From DATHTS01 sp965219305 (GTDB lineage: Bacteria > Acidobacteriota > Blastocatellia > Pyrinomonadales > Pyrinomonadaceae), in NCBI GenBank assembly GCA_965219305.1, contig OZ244725.1, positions 1,612,001 through 1,676,000 of the forward strand: 64,000 nt of DNA. The letters run 5' to 3'. Position 1 is the stretch's first letter; the number at the start of each line of letters is the position of its first letter. Shown piece after piece: positions 25,099 through 35,158 of this stretch. The notes below the pieces were generated by a model. The model was given only the letters and a program-made list of their open reading frames with translations, was not told the DNA's origin and did not search any database. A program made the position numbers and the translations under genes.

Positions 25099-27858
25099 TT
25101 ATTTGACCAAAATATCCGTCGGTAATCCGAAATAGAGATATTTGAATGTTCCGTCGGCGGAGTTGCGGATTGCCCAGAGTCCGTCGCGGAATATGGTTTT
25201 ATCGGCTCGACCGTCGCCGTCGTAATCGCCGACGATTGATTTGTCCGTTTCCGCACCGAAATGTTCGGCTTCAAAAACAGTGGTGCTGTTGAGAATATAC
25301 CAGAAACCGTTTCTGAATTGGGCGATGTCGGCAAAACCGTCGCCGTCGTAATCGCCCGCTGACGGAATATCGGTCGCCAATCCGAATCTTTCGGCTGAGA
25401 ACACGTCGCCCGAACTTCGCAGCGAATACCAAATTCCTTCAGATGCGCGATAAACTGAAACATCCGCCCGACCGTCGCCGTCGAAATCTTCGACAACCGG
25501 CGTGTCCGTATTTAAACCGAAGTGTTTTGCACGAAAGGCTCTGTCCGAACTTTGGAGAATATACCAAAAACCGTCCCGGTAAACTGCAACATCGGCTTTG
25601 CCGTCGCCGTCATAATCAGCCGGAACCAATTTATCATCCGGCAAACCGAATCGTTCGACGCGTAAATCTTCGGTTTGCGACTGCCAGATATACCAATTTC
25701 CATCCGACGGTCTGAATACCGCGTAATCGGTTTTGCCGTCGCCGTCAAAATCCGCCGAAACCGGAATATCCGTGCTGAGACCGAAATTGAAAACGCTCAT
25801 TTGACTGTCGCTCGATCTTAAAACATACCAATTGCCGTCGGACGGACGGAAAACCGCTATGTCGCTTTTGCCGTCGCCGTCAAAATCATTTTTGGGATGA
25901 TATATTTTAGCCGTCGAATAAAAGTTCAATCCGACAACATCATCAACCATATTGACTATATTGTTTGTCGAGCCGAACGAGTATTTACTGCTTAAAGGCT
26001 GGACGATATAAGTTCTGCCGACAGGTTTGTCCGTAAATATATAATTTCCGTTCGCATTCGTGCGGGTAAAGGTTTTTGAATTTTCACTGCTGTCAGTTAA
26101 AACAACCAAAGTATTTCGAAGCGGATTTCCGCTGAAAAACAATGTTCCTGAAATACTACCGTTCGATGATGTCGGAGCAAGGACAAAAGGAACATTTGCC
26201 GTCCCTTCGGAGCCGCTTTCCGCACCTGCGTTATCAATTGCTCTAAACGGAATAGCGACGGACACCGCGCCGTCAACCGGATCAATCGAAATCGTCTGTG
26301 TCGGGTTGCCGTTCGTTCCAGCCGGAACTGTTACTCCGGCGACCGGAAAACTTGCGGATGTGTAATTTGTGCTGTTAATCGTTATCGAAGTCGTATTTGC
26401 AGTTGGAAAACGGGTTATACGAATACTGCTGACAGTGCCGGGAGAAACGTCGCTTGCCGTGAATGTGGCTGCCGGAACTGCGACACTTGTCGTGCCGCCC
26501 GGATTGGTCTGACTTGTCGCCGTATTAGTATTTGCCGTGGGTCGTTGTTGAACGCCGAAATTGACGTGATTGGTCGGAGACGAGGCAACCGAAAATTCCA
26601 GCAATCCGTTTGTCAACCCGTCATTTCCCGCAGTCGTTCCGACGTATTCCCCGGTTGAAACCCAAGCTGCGGGTAAAGCCGTCGCCGGCGCAGGATTTGA
26701 GGCAACTCCCTGATTAGTGCTTATTTGAACGCGGTATGTACCTATTACATTCGGAAAAGTATATGTCCCGTTTGCCGCCACCGCAACGGATGAAATAACG
26801 ACTCCGCTGGAATTCAGCAAATTCGCAAAAAGCGTGCCGCCCGCGTTTGTTCCCGTGCCGTTGACGGTCGAATCCGTTAAACCGTTCGTATCGTTAAGAA
26901 CGGTTCCGCTCAAACTCGAAGTGTTAAACGGTCTGCCGAAGTCATTAACCTGACAAGTGAGATTAAGCGAACCGTATCTGCCTTCACTTGCGCCGTTTGC
27001 GCCGCAGTTGCCGCTGGTACTAAAAGAATATGTCCAGTTAAATTCATCTACGTCTATATAAAGCGCGGCACTCGCAAAATCCGCACCGTCGCCGATTCCG
27101 CTTTGAGTCGTTCCTGAACCCGCAGTAACCGTATTTCCCGCTAAAATCTGCGCGGTTGAAAGGGTTGTCAAAACCTGATTCAGCGCAACCGAGTAAGAAA
27201 CCGATTCCAGAAGCCCTCCGCAGGCACCTGAGCCGTCGTTGTCAAGAGAAATCGCGGCAACGGTGATTTTTTTCGGCGTGGTCGTTCCGGTTACGACGAA
27301 CTGAATTCGATACGTAATACTTCCGTTCCAAGGCGATCCCTGCGCGCTGGTATTGGTTCCGCCGATGCTCGGTTGTAAATTATCTACATATCCTAAAGTG
27401 CCTTCGACATCGTCGGATGGAAAGTTTGTCGGTGTGCTGTCCTGATTGTTCGTGTAATTAGTTACAGTAACAATCGCATCAAGCACAGTTCCGTCGGGAG
27501 CGGTTCCGGCACTCGAATATCTATATCTGGCATTGATGCTGTTGGCAGTTCCCGAAATTAGTGTGCGATTAGCATTTCTAAAAACGATGGAAGTAACCGA
27601 AGCTCCATTGCACGTATTGGCTATCGGCGCAAAAACCAGTTCGCTGTCACCACAATTTAATGACTTATTATTTGTTAAGGCATTTCCTAAAAAATATTTA
27701 GCCGAATTAAAATTTTTGTTATTTCCGCCAAAATTAGATAAGGCAGTTTCATTTTGACCGGAAATTAGCGGTTGATTGATTGATCTGGTAAATTGTGCGG
27801 ATGCTGAGTCCGCTTGAAATAAAAAACAAATTAAAAACAATAAAAGACTTTTTTTCAT
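25099..27858 (-). CDS. Large secreted protein with Cna_B-like domains and C-terminal FG-GAP/VCBS repeats
   Basis: The 919-aa protein has a signal peptide (LLFLICFLFQADSASAQF). A long Thr/Ser/Asn-rich beta region follows, with SdrD_B/Cna_B-like segments (SSLSGTVLNDTNG and SNGSISGTLFFSGNPLRN). About six to seven repeats of about 47 residues, each carrying D-x-DGDG-x-(A/S)D and FWYIL or NWYVL, fill residues about 650-919. The DxDxDG loops bind calcium in FG-GAP propellers. It is probably a cell-surface adhesin or ligand-binding protein. It lies as cargo between the dioxygenase gene and the fossil of that gene's 3' end. Confidence 0.88.
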   Translation of the reverse strand: MKKSLLLFLICFLFQADSASAQFTRSINQPLISGQNETALSNFGGNNKNFNSAKYFLGNALTNNKSLNCGDSELVFAPIANTCNGASVTSIVFRNANRTLISGTANSINARYRYSSAGTAPDGTVLDAIVTVTNYTNNQDSTPTNFPSDDVEGTLGYVDNLQPSIGGTNTSAQGSPWNGSITYRIQFVVTGTTTPKKITVAAISLDNDGSGACGGLLESVSYSVALNQVLTTLSTAQILAGNTVTAGSGTTQSGIGDGADFASAALYIDVDEFNWTYSFSTSGNCGANGASEGRYGSLNLTCQVNDFGRPFNTSSLSGTVLNDTNGLTDSTVNGTGTNAGGTLFANLLNSSGVVISSVAVAANGTYTFPNVIGTYRVQISTNQGVASNPAPATALPAAWVSTGEYVGTTAGNDGLTNGLLEFSVASSPTNHVNFGVQQRPTANTNTATSQTNPGGTTSVAVPAATFTASDVSPGTVSSIRITRFPTANTTSITINSTNYTSASFPVAGVTVPAGTNGNPTQTISIDPVDGAVSVAIPFRAIDNAGAESGSEGTANVPFVLAPTSSNGSISGTLFFSGNPLRNTLVVLTDSSENSKTFTRTNANGNYIFTDKPVGRTYIVQPLSSKYSFGSTNNIVNMVDDVVGLNFYSTAKIYHPKNDFDGDGKSDIAVFRPSDGNWYVLRSSDSQMSVFNFGLSTDIPVSADFDGDGKTDYAVFRPSDGNWYIWQSQTEDLRVERFGLPDDKLVPADYDGDGKADVAVYRDGFWYILQSSDRAFRAKHFGLNTDTPVVEDFDGDGRADVSVYRASEGIWYSLRSSGDVFSAERFGLATDIPSAGDYDGDGFADIAQFRNGFWYILNSTTVFEAEHFGAETDKSIVGDYDGDGRADKTIFRDGLWAIRNSADGTFKYLYFGLPTDILVK

Positions 27859-28301
27859 AATTTCTCCTGAATAGATTAAACTTCGTTAAAACATACTTAG
27901 CCGCCCAAATACACCTAACGGTGATCTATTCTGCAAAGATTGAAAATATATCTTTTATCCGACAGATCGAACCGAATGATAAACTGATTTTGCTTATGCA
28001 GTTATGGGAGTTTGAATAAGCGATTTGCGCGAAATTAAAAGTAATTTGTTGGGAAATACTCTCTTGGGATTCAGCAAAGGCTTAAATTTAGCCAATTGCT
28101 TTTAACAAGATATAACATATTAAACAAAACTACAACTAAAAAATTTAAAAGAATTTAAGTGTTTTGATTGTTATTAAATTAAGTTCAAGAAATACGGATA
28201 TGAAATTCAAATATTTAACAGAAGATTCTATTGAAACTCTTTTATTTTTGCGAATTTAGCGAATTGTCGTAAAAGGATTAAATGTTTAAGATTTTTCCGA
28301 A
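27859..28301. other. 443-nt gap without a gene
   Basis: The gap is A/T-rich, has many stops in all frames and contains no palindrome of the dispersed family. It must hold the promoter of the FG-GAP gene, but I see no convincing -35/-10 pair. It lies entirely inside the segment between the intact dioxygenase and its fossil. Confidence 0.5.
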
Positions 28302-28826
28302 TCAACTCACAATCGGCGGCTGTTGCATTACCGTTCCGCAATTGTCGCAGGTTCGCAAATCTTCGTTTTCGTAAAAGCGTTTGAAAACGCCTTGAAACTG
28401 CGTCGTGATGTCGTCGAGTTCAAAATATTCTTCGTAAAGTTTGGAATTACAGTTTTCGCAAAACCACATCAGACCGTCTTTTTCGCCGTCGCGCCGACGT
28501 CGTTCGATGACGAGTCCGACCGTGTTTGCGCCGCGAATCGGATTGTGCGGAACTTTTGGCGGCAAAAGAAAAATCTCGCCTTCGCGGATCGGCACGTCAA
28601 CGGATTTGCCGTCTTCCTGCAATTTGACGAGAATGTCGCCTTCGAGTTGGTAGAAAAATTCCTCGCCTTCGTCGTAATGAAAATCCTTGCGCGAATTCGG
28701 TCCGCCGACGACCTGCACGATAAATTCCGCGTCTTCGTAAATCAATTTGTTCCCGACGGGCGGTTTTAATAAATGTCTGTGTTCGTCAATCCATTTTTTG
28801 AAATTAAAAGGTCTTTGTATTGGCAT
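28302..28826 (-). CDS. 3-hydroxyanthranilate 3,4-dioxygenase
   Basis: The 174-aa cupin dioxygenase has iron ligands His50, Glu56 and His94 (FHYDEGEEFFYQ, PPKVPHNPIR). It also has the substrate-anchoring VIERRRRDGEKDGLMW and a C-terminal rubredoxin-like metal site from C123-x2-C126 and C160-x2-C163, as in bacterial NbaC-type enzymes. It opens 3-hydroxyanthranilate to ACMS, which ACMSD (about 9.4 kb away) then decarboxylates. It is alone on this strand, with a palindrome upstream. The last 26 codons also exist as a decayed copy at 24904-24984. Confidence 0.95.
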   Translation of the reverse strand: MPIQRPFNFKKWIDEHRHLLKPPVGNKLIYEDAEFIVQVVGGPNSRKDFHYDEGEEFFYQLEGDILVKLQEDGKSVDVPIREGEIFLLPPKVPHNPIRGANTVGLVIERRRRDGEKDGLMWFCENCNSKLYEEYFELDDITTQFQGVFKRFYENEDLRTCDNCGTVMQQPPIVS

Positions 28827-28837
28827 AATGTTTTATT

Positions 28838-28919
28838 TTAGCCCACGAAACAAACGAAAGAAACGATAAAAGCAAAAATATCAAATTATTTCGTTATTTT
28901 CGTGTATTTCGTGGGCAGA
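28838..28919. repeat. Dispersed intergenic palindrome, copy 4 (GCCCACGAAA type)
   Basis: The left arm GCCCACGAAACAAACGAAAG plus ACGATAAA has three iterations of about 9 nt. The right arm (TTTCGTTATTTTCGTG to TTTCGTGGGC at 28916) is complementary. It lies between the dioxygenase start and the DUF1697 stop. Confidence 0.75.
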
Positions 28920-28926
28920 ACTTTTT

Positions 28927-29454
28927 CTATAATTCCAAAACTTTATTGACAGTTCGCCAATTCCGCGCCGTTGAAGGAATTTGCAGCTTTTTGGCGATGT
29001 AATCTTTGCCGATCAAACTCTCCAAAACGCTGACGCGCAAAAGGCAGAAAATCTCACGACCGCGCACGGCGAATTGTTCATTTTCGTTGTTATTTGAAAG
29101 CAAAATTTCACATTTTTCGTCCGGCATTTCTTCGTCTAAAAAGAAAACGTGTAAATCTTTATCGTTTTCAAACTGCCCGTCAAATGGATTATTTTTAACG
29201 ATTTCTTCAATTTCAGAAATTGCGCGAACAATCGTTTTTATCTGCAAACCGAATTCTTTTTCAATTGCTTTTTCAATTTTCGCGGCAAGTTTTTTGTCAT
29301 CTGTTTTGCGCGTTTCAAAAATCACGTTTCCGCTGTTGATATAAGATTTTACGTCTTTAAAACCTTCCGTCTCGAACATTTCTCGCAGAATTTCCATTTT
29401 AATTTTATTTTTCCCGCCGACATTTATACCGCGCAGTAAAGCAACATATTTCAT
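28927..29454 (-). CDS. DUF1697 domain protein
   Basis: The 175-aa protein begins MKYVALLRGINVGGKNKIKM and contains SYINSGNVIFET, NPFDGQFENDKDLHVFFLD, and the C-terminal TARNWRTVNKVLEL. These are the diagnostic DUF1697 motifs. The family is small, cytosolic and of unknown function, and common in soil bacteria. It is transcribed toward the dioxygenase gene on the same strand, separated by a palindrome. Confidence 0.9.
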   Translation of the reverse strand: MKYVALLRGINVGGKNKIKMEILREMFETEGFKDVKSYINSGNVIFETRKTDDKKLAAKIEKAIEKEFGLQIKTIVRAISEIEEIVKNNPFDGQFENDKDLHVFFLDEEMPDEKCEILLSNNNENEQFAVRGREIFCLLRVSVLESLIGKDYIAKKLQIPSTARNWRTVNKVLEL

Positions 29455-29742
29455 AAATTTTCACTAAAAAAAAGCTAATCATTTCGTAATTTCCAAAAGA
29501 CTTCGCCGATACTTTTTGCAATATTATACCTCATACAAAAATAGTTTGATGATTAGTCGCACATTTATTTAATTTGCCTGTTAAATTTACTCGCAACATA
29601 AGTCGGCGACAACGATTTCGGTGTCTTTCGCTCTGAAACAGATTTCCTGTAATCAATAATTTTGTTGCTTTTTTGATCTATATCTCGTATATTTTAATCC
29701 ACTTACTTCTTTTGAAATAACCCGTTGAAAGCAAATCCATTT

Positions 29743-31047
29743 ATGAACCCAACAGAACAAAAATCAACCGTTTCGGAAGCCGTCCGCAAACATAAAGAAT
29801 TTCTTTTTCCGGCAGTCGCCACATATTACGAAGAACCCGTCGCGCTCGTCAAAGGCGAAGGCGAATATGTCTGGGATGACGCGGGAAACAAATATCTCGA
29901 CTGTTTCGGCGGCGTTTTAACCGTCAGCGTCGGACACGCGAATCCGAAAATTAACGCGGCGGTGATCGAGCAGATCAACACTATTTCGCACACTTCGGGA
30001 CTTTATGTTAATCAGCCGCAATCTGATCTTGCCGAAAAACTGGCGGAAATCGCGCCCGGTGATTTGAAGAAATCATTTTTTACTTCGAGCGGAACGGAAG
30101 CCGACGATACGGCGATTTTAGCGGCGAAATTGGCGACGGGCAGACAGGAAGTTGTCGTTCTGCGCCACAGTTATTCGGGCAGAAGCGCGACGGCGTTGTC
30201 GGCGGTCGGTCAGGCTTCGTGGCGACCGATCGGAGCGCAGGTTGCGGGAATGGTTCACGCCGCCGCGCCGTATTGTTACCGCTGTCCGTTCAAACTCGAA
30301 TATCCGTCGTGCGGCGTGGCGTGCGCGACCGACATCGAAAATATCATTCAAACGACGACGACCGGACAAATCGCGGCGTTTATGGCTGAACCGATTCTCG
30401 GAGTCGGCGGTTTTATCGTGCCGCCGAAAGAATATTTTGAGATCGCTTACGGAATCGCCAGAAACTACGGCGGACTTTGTATTTCGGACGAAGTGCAGAC
30501 CGGTTGGGGACGAACGGGCGAAAAATGGTTCGGCATCGAGCAATGGAATGTTACGCCCGACATTATGACGAGCGCGAAGGGCATGGGCAACGGCGCGCCC
30601 GTCGGCTGGACAATCGCAACCGCGGAAGTCGCCGACAAATTTCCCGGCATTACGTTCGCCACGTTCGGCGGAAATCCCGTCTCGATGACTGCCGTTTTAG
30701 CTGTCATCAAAATGATCGAAGAAGACGATCTGCGGACAAACGCGAAAATCGTCGGCTCATACTTACGCGAACGGCTCGAAGAATTGCAGGAAAAATACCA
30801 AATCATCGGCGACGTGCGCGGAATGGGTTTAATGCAGGCGGTCGAATTAGTCGTTGACCGAACAACCAAACAACCGAATCCGCAAGCGGTTTTGAAAGTT
30901 TTTGAAGAAACGAAACGGCAAGGCGTTTTGATCGGCAAAGGCGGACTTTACGGCAATGTCATCCGCACGGGAATGATGCTCAATTCGACGAAAGATAATG
31001 TTGACGAAATGATCGCCGCGCTCGACAAAGGTTTTGCGGCTGTGTAA
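29743..31047 (+). CDS. Class III aminotransferase, probably beta-alanine/beta-aminoisobutyrate or AGXT2-like
   Basis: The 434-aa PLP enzyme shows the class III pattern: YLDCFGGVLTVSVGHANPKI, SSGTEADDTA (cofactor phosphate), CISDEVQTGWGRTG (Asp to the pyridine nitrogen), and the Schiff-base lysine in MTSAKGMGNGAPVG. It resembles mitochondrial AGXT2 and 3-amino-2-methylpropionate:pyruvate aminotransferases. The rest of a reductive pyrimidine pathway is nearby, so it probably deaminates beta-alanine or beta-aminoisobutyrate to the semialdehydes used by MmsA. That specificity is inference. I chose the ATG at 29743; a TTG six codons earlier is possible. Confidence 0.85.
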   Translation: MNPTEQKSTVSEAVRKHKEFLFPAVATYYEEPVALVKGEGEYVWDDAGNKYLDCFGGVLTVSVGHANPKINAAVIEQINTISHTSGLYVNQPQSDLAEKLAEIAPGDLKKSFFTSSGTEADDTAILAAKLATGRQEVVVLRHSYSGRSATALSAVGQASWRPIGAQVAGMVHAAAPYCYRCPFKLEYPSCGVACATDIENIIQTTTTGQIAAFMAEPILGVGGFIVPPKEYFEIAYGIARNYGGLCISDEVQTGWGRTGEKWFGIEQWNVTPDIMTSAKGMGNGAPVGWTIATAEVADKFPGITFATFGGNPVSMTAVLAVIKMIEEDDLRTNAKIVGSYLRERLEELQEKYQIIGDVRGMGLMQAVELVVDRTTKQPNPQAVLKVFEETKRQGVLIGKGGLYGNVIRTGMMLNSTKDNVDEMIAALDKGFAAV

Positions 31048-31122
31048 ACAATCTACAACTAAAGCGCACTTTCCCCGGTTTTAGTTTTTTATAAAAGTTC
31101 AAAGATACTTTGTGATAAAAAA

Positions 31123-32427
31123 ATGAAAAATCCGTGGTTCAAATCAAAACCGCCTGATGAAAGACCGCCGTTCTGGTGGCTTCGTTGGGTTCCGACCGTC
31201 GTTATTTCGGTGTTGCTGCTTTACTTTTTATACGTCGTCGGTAGAGTTGCGGTCATTCCCGTGCTTGCTTCGTTCGCATTGGCTTATTTGCTTAATCCGA
31301 TCGTCTATCACGCTGAAAAACTCGGACTTTCGCGCGTGTTTTCCGCCGTCGTCGCGTTGCTTTTGGTGGTGATGGTAATGGTGGTTTTTTCGGCTTATAT
31401 TTTGCCGGATCTATGGACGGAAACGACGAAAGCCGGAGAAAAGATCTCGGAAAATTTCACGCCGGAAAACGCCGCGCGGCAGAGAGCATTTTTGAAAAGA
31501 TTTTCGCCCGCGCTCGAACGGGTTGCCGGAGATAAGATCGAGAGTTTTTTAAGCGAACCCGTTACTTTTTACAACGAAAATATCTCGACTTCGACCACCG
31601 TTGACGAGGAAGGAAAAGTTACGGCTGCGACCGGCGGTGCGACGATAATCTGGGAGGCGTTGAGTTCTTCGTTCGATCTGGTTTTGATACCGTTTTTCGT
31701 TTTCTACATATTAATTGATTTTCAAAAATGGCGCGATTCTTTTGAAAAACTGATTCCGCCACGTTTCCGTCCGCCGTTCAGTCTGCTTTTTGACGAATCC
31801 GGGCGAATTTTGGAATCTTACGTGCGCGGACAAATTCTGATCGGCGCGATTATGGCGGTCTGCTACGCCGTCGGATTTTATTTTCTCGACGTTCCGGCGT
31901 GGGCGGGAATTGCGATAATCGCGGGATTATTAAACGCCGTTCCGTATGTCGGAACGATCAGCGGCATCGTTCTCGCCTGCGGTTTCAGCTTTGCCAACGG
32001 CGGAAGTTTCGGACATATCGCCGCCATTCTCGGCGTGTTCGTCGCCGTTCAGAGTTTTGAAGGTTATGTTCTAACGCCGAAAATTCTCGGCGGCAGATTA
32101 AATCTGCATCCGATGGCTGTTTTCCTCGGACTTCTGATCGGCGGCAAATTGTTCGGACTTCTCGGCGTAATTCTCGCAATTCCGGCAATCGCCATCGGCA
32201 AAGTATTTTTCAAATTCCTGCGCGAACTTTATCAGGATTCGTATTTTTATCACAAAGGCGATGTTAATCCGTCAGATGTTCCGGGCGAAAACATCGAAAA
32301 ACGCCTTGCCGATGCCGCCGAAACTGTTCTTGCCGAACAGCAGCAAAAAGATATTGACGAAGGTGTTAAAAGCGAAGTTGAAACCGCACCCGAAGTTGTT
32401 CCGGTGATCGCTGAAAAACCGATATAA
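31123..32427 (+). CDS. AI-2E family (PerM-like) membrane transporter
   Basis: The 434-aa protein has about eight membrane helices. The first pair is near residues 20-75 (VVISVLLLYFLYVVGRVAVIPV), a soluble insertion spans about 90-170, and the C-terminal bundle contains GLLNAVPYVGTISGIVL and LGGRLNLHPMAVFLGLLIGG. These are hallmarks of the AI-2E/PerM family, whose members are autoinducer-2 exporters or Na+/H+ antiporters. An acidic tail (EIEKR to EKPI region) ends the protein. The substrate is unknown. It is co-directional with the GH3 gene 24 nt downstream. Confidence 0.9.
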   Translation: MKNPWFKSKPPDERPPFWWLRWVPTVVISVLLLYFLYVVGRVAVIPVLASFALAYLLNPIVYHAEKLGLSRVFSAVVALLLVVMVMVVFSAYILPDLWTETTKAGEKISENFTPENAARQRAFLKRFSPALERVAGDKIESFLSEPVTFYNENISTSTTVDEEGKVTAATGGATIIWEALSSSFDLVLIPFFVFYILIDFQKWRDSFEKLIPPRFRPPFSLLFDESGRILESYVRGQILIGAIMAVCYAVGFYFLDVPAWAGIAIIAGLLNAVPYVGTISGIVLACGFSFANGGSFGHIAAILGVFVAVQSFEGYVLTPKILGGRLNLHPMAVFLGLLIGGKLFGLLGVILAIPAIAIGKVFFKFLRELYQDSYFYHKGDVNPSDVPGENIEKRLADAAETVLAEQQQKDIDEGVKSEVETAPEVVPVIAEKPI

Positions 32428-32451
32428 ACCGGAGAGGAATTGTTTTTGGAT

Positions 32452-35058
32452 ATGAGAAAATATTTATTTGTAATTTATCTGTTGTTTACGGTTAATTTTT
32501 TTCCGGTTTCTTTATTCGCCCAAAAGATGCCTTTTCAGAATTCCTCGCTGCCGACAAATGAGAGAATAAAAGATTTGATCGGTCGTCTGACGCTCGAAGA
32601 AAAAGCGTCGTTGATGTTCGATCAATCTCCGGCGATTCCTCGTTTGGGCATCAAAAAATTCAATTGGTGGAGCGAAGCACTGCATGGATTTGCGAATAAC
32701 GATAATGTGACGGTTTTTCCCGAACCGATCGGAATGGCGGCATCTTTTAACGATTCGCTGCTTTACGAGATTTTTAACGCGACATCCGATGAGATCCGTG
32801 CGAAATATCACGATGAACTTCGCAAAGGCGGAGAGAACCGGCGGTTTTTCAGTCTTTCGGTTTGGACACCGAATGTCAACATTTTCCGCGATCCGCGTTG
32901 GGGACGCGGGCAGGAAACTTACGGCGAAGACCCGTATTTGACATCGAGAATGGGCGTTTCGGTCGTCAAAGGTTTGCAAGGTCCGAGTGACGCGAAATAT
33001 CGAAAATTGCTCGCCGGCGCGAAACATTTCGCGGTTCATTCCGGTCCCGAATGGAGCCGTCACGAACTGAATCTCAACAACGTAAATCCGCGCGATCTCC
33101 GGGAAACTTATCTGCCCGCGTTCAAATCTCTGGTTCAGGATGCGGACGTGCGCGAAGTGATGTGCGCTTACCAGCGTTTGGACGACGAACCGTGCTGCGG
33201 CAGTAACAGACTTTTGCAGAAAATACTTCGTGATGAATGGAAATTCAAACATCTCGTCGTTTCCGATTGCGGCGCGGTTACGGATTTTTACACCAGTCAT
33301 AAAGTTTCCTCCGACGCGACGCACGCCGCTTCGAAAGCGCTGCTCGCCGGCACCGATGTCGAATGCGTCTGGGAAGGTTACGCTTTTCAAAAACTTCCCG
33401 AAGCCGTCAGGAAAGGTTTGGTCAGCGAAAGCGAAATTGATAAACATTTGGAAAGAGTTTTGGAAGGACGTTTTGCGCTCGGCGAAATGGATGACGATGC
33501 GGAAGTCGAATGGACGAAAATTCCGATGTCGGTCGTCAATGGTGAAAAACATCGGAAGCTAGCACTCGATATGGCTTTGCAGTCTATGACCTTGCTGCAA
33601 AATAAAAATAATGTTCTTCCGTTAAATAAATCTATCAAAAAAATCGCCGTTCTCGGACCGAACGCCGACAACGAACAGATGCTCTGGGGAAATTACAACG
33701 GCAAACCCGTCAGAACGATTTCAATCTTAAACGGCATCAAATCGAAACTCGGCGCGGATGCGGTGTTTTACGATAAAGCCACCGATTTGGTTGACGACAA
33801 AGTAACAAACAGCTATTTTTCAAAATCGTCATTTGAAGAAAAAAAAGGTTTTAAGGCGACTTATTGGAACAACGCGGAAAGAAACGGCGAACCGGTAATT
33901 ACGCAGCAGATCGAAAATCCTTTCAAAATGACGACTGCCGGACAGCACGAATTTGCTTCGGGCGTAAAACTCGAAGGATTTTCAGCGGAATACAAAACCG
34001 TTTTTGAAGCTGACAAAACCGAAGAAATCGTCTTCAAGTTCGCCGCCACCGGACATTTCGAGCTATTGGTCAATGGCGTTTCATTGGCAAAATATGACAA
34101 TTGGCGTTCGCTGCCGTCGCGGATTCCTTTCAAAGTCGAAGCGGGCAAAAAATACGAAATCGAAATTCGTTACGCGCAATTGAACAATTGGCAAGCAAAT
34201 CTGGAATTCGATTTCGGACGCGAAACCGATATAGATTTTACAAATCTCATCGAACGCCTCAAAGACATTGACACGGTAATTTTCGTCGGCGGACTTTCCG
34301 GTCTGCTCGAAGGCGAAGAAATGCCCGTTTCGTTTCCAGGCTTCAAAGGCGGCGACCGCACCGAAATCGAACTGCCCGCCGTTCAGCGCAAATTGCTGAA
34401 AACTCTGAAAGCCGCCGGGAAAAAGGTAATTTTCGTCAACTGTTCCGGTTCCGCCATCGCACTCGTTCCCGAAACGGAAAGTTCCGACGCGATTTTGCAG
34501 GCGTGGTATGGCGGCGAATCCGGCGGTCAGGCGGTCGCCGATGTTCTGTTCGGCGAATACAATCCGTCGGGCAAACTTCCCGTAACTTTCTACAAATCGC
34601 TCGCGCAACTTCCCGATTTCGAAGATTATTCGATGCGAGGGCGAACTTACCGCTATATGAACGACGCGCTTTTCCCATTCGGCTTCGGTTTGAGTTACAC
34701 GGAATTTTCCATTGGCGACGCGAAGATCAATAAAAATGAACTCAAAAAAGGCGAAGCCGCAACATTGAGCGTTCCCGTCGAAAATCTCGGCAAACGAAAC
34801 GGAACAGAAGTCGTCCAGGTTTACATCCGCAAAACAAACGACACCGACGGAGCTTTAAAGACTCTGCGAGGTTTTCAAAGAATCGAAGTTTCGGCAGGAA
34901 AAACCAATCAAGCCGTCATCGAATTGCCCATTTCGTCATTCGAATTTTACGACGAAACGCAATTAAAAATGACTGCCGCGCCCGGCGATTACGAAATCTT
35001 TTACGGAAATAGTTCAGCTGATAAAGATTTGAAAAAGCTGAACATCAAGTTACTGTAA
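32452..35058 (+). CDS. Secreted GH3 beta-xylosidase-like enzyme with PA14 insertion
   Basis: This 868-aa protein has a signal peptide (YLFVIYLLFTVNFFPVSLFAQ). The GH3 barrel (LTLEEKASLMFDQ, WWSEALHG) has its nucleophile Asp272 in LVVSDCGAV. A PA14-like beta domain is inserted around residues 460-590, followed by the alpha/beta sandwich (QAWYGGESGGQAVADVLFGEY) and an Fn3-like C-terminus. The WWSEALHG pattern is typical of plant-like beta-xylosidase/arabinosidases. The ATG at 32452 gives a cleaner leader; a TTG at 32440, better spaced from GGAG 32431-32434, is the alternative. Confidence 0.9.
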   Translation: MRKYLFVIYLLFTVNFFPVSLFAQKMPFQNSSLPTNERIKDLIGRLTLEEKASLMFDQSPAIPRLGIKKFNWWSEALHGFANNDNVTVFPEPIGMAASFNDSLLYEIFNATSDEIRAKYHDELRKGGENRRFFSLSVWTPNVNIFRDPRWGRGQETYGEDPYLTSRMGVSVVKGLQGPSDAKYRKLLAGAKHFAVHSGPEWSRHELNLNNVNPRDLRETYLPAFKSLVQDADVREVMCAYQRLDDEPCCGSNRLLQKILRDEWKFKHLVVSDCGAVTDFYTSHKVSSDATHAASKALLAGTDVECVWEGYAFQKLPEAVRKGLVSESEIDKHLERVLEGRFALGEMDDDAEVEWTKIPMSVVNGEKHRKLALDMALQSMTLLQNKNNVLPLNKSIKKIAVLGPNADNEQMLWGNYNGKPVRTISILNGIKSKLGADAVFYDKATDLVDDKVTNSYFSKSSFEEKKGFKATYWNNAERNGEPVITQQIENPFKMTTAGQHEFASGVKLEGFSAEYKTVFEADKTEEIVFKFAATGHFELLVNGVSLAKYDNWRSLPSRIPFKVEAGKKYEIEIRYAQLNNWQANLEFDFGRETDIDFTNLIERLKDIDTVIFVGGLSGLLEGEEMPVSFPGFKGGDRTEIELPAVQRKLLKTLKAAGKKVIFVNCSGSAIALVPETESSDAILQAWYGGESGGQAVADVLFGEYNPSGKLPVTFYKSLAQLPDFEDYSMRGRTYRYMNDALFPFGFGLSYTEFSIGDAKINKNELKKGEAATLSVPVENLGKRNGTEVVQVYIRKTNDTDGALKTLRGFQRIEVSAGKTNQAVIELPISSFEFYDETQLKMTAAPGDYEIFYGNSSADKDLKKLNIKLL

Positions 35059-35158
35059 AATTATAAATCGGCTTAAAACTGTTTTGAAAAATTTGAGGAT
35101 AAAATTGTAAATTTGAATCTCTGTAAAATTATGTTTTAGAGTTACTATTATTTGAGAA

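Noticed and set aside
29580..29645. Minus-strand coding-like stretch (EICFRAKDTEIVVADL...) ending in a stop, possibly another 3' fossil
   Set aside because: No matching intact gene in the window, so it cannot be supported from this sequence alone.
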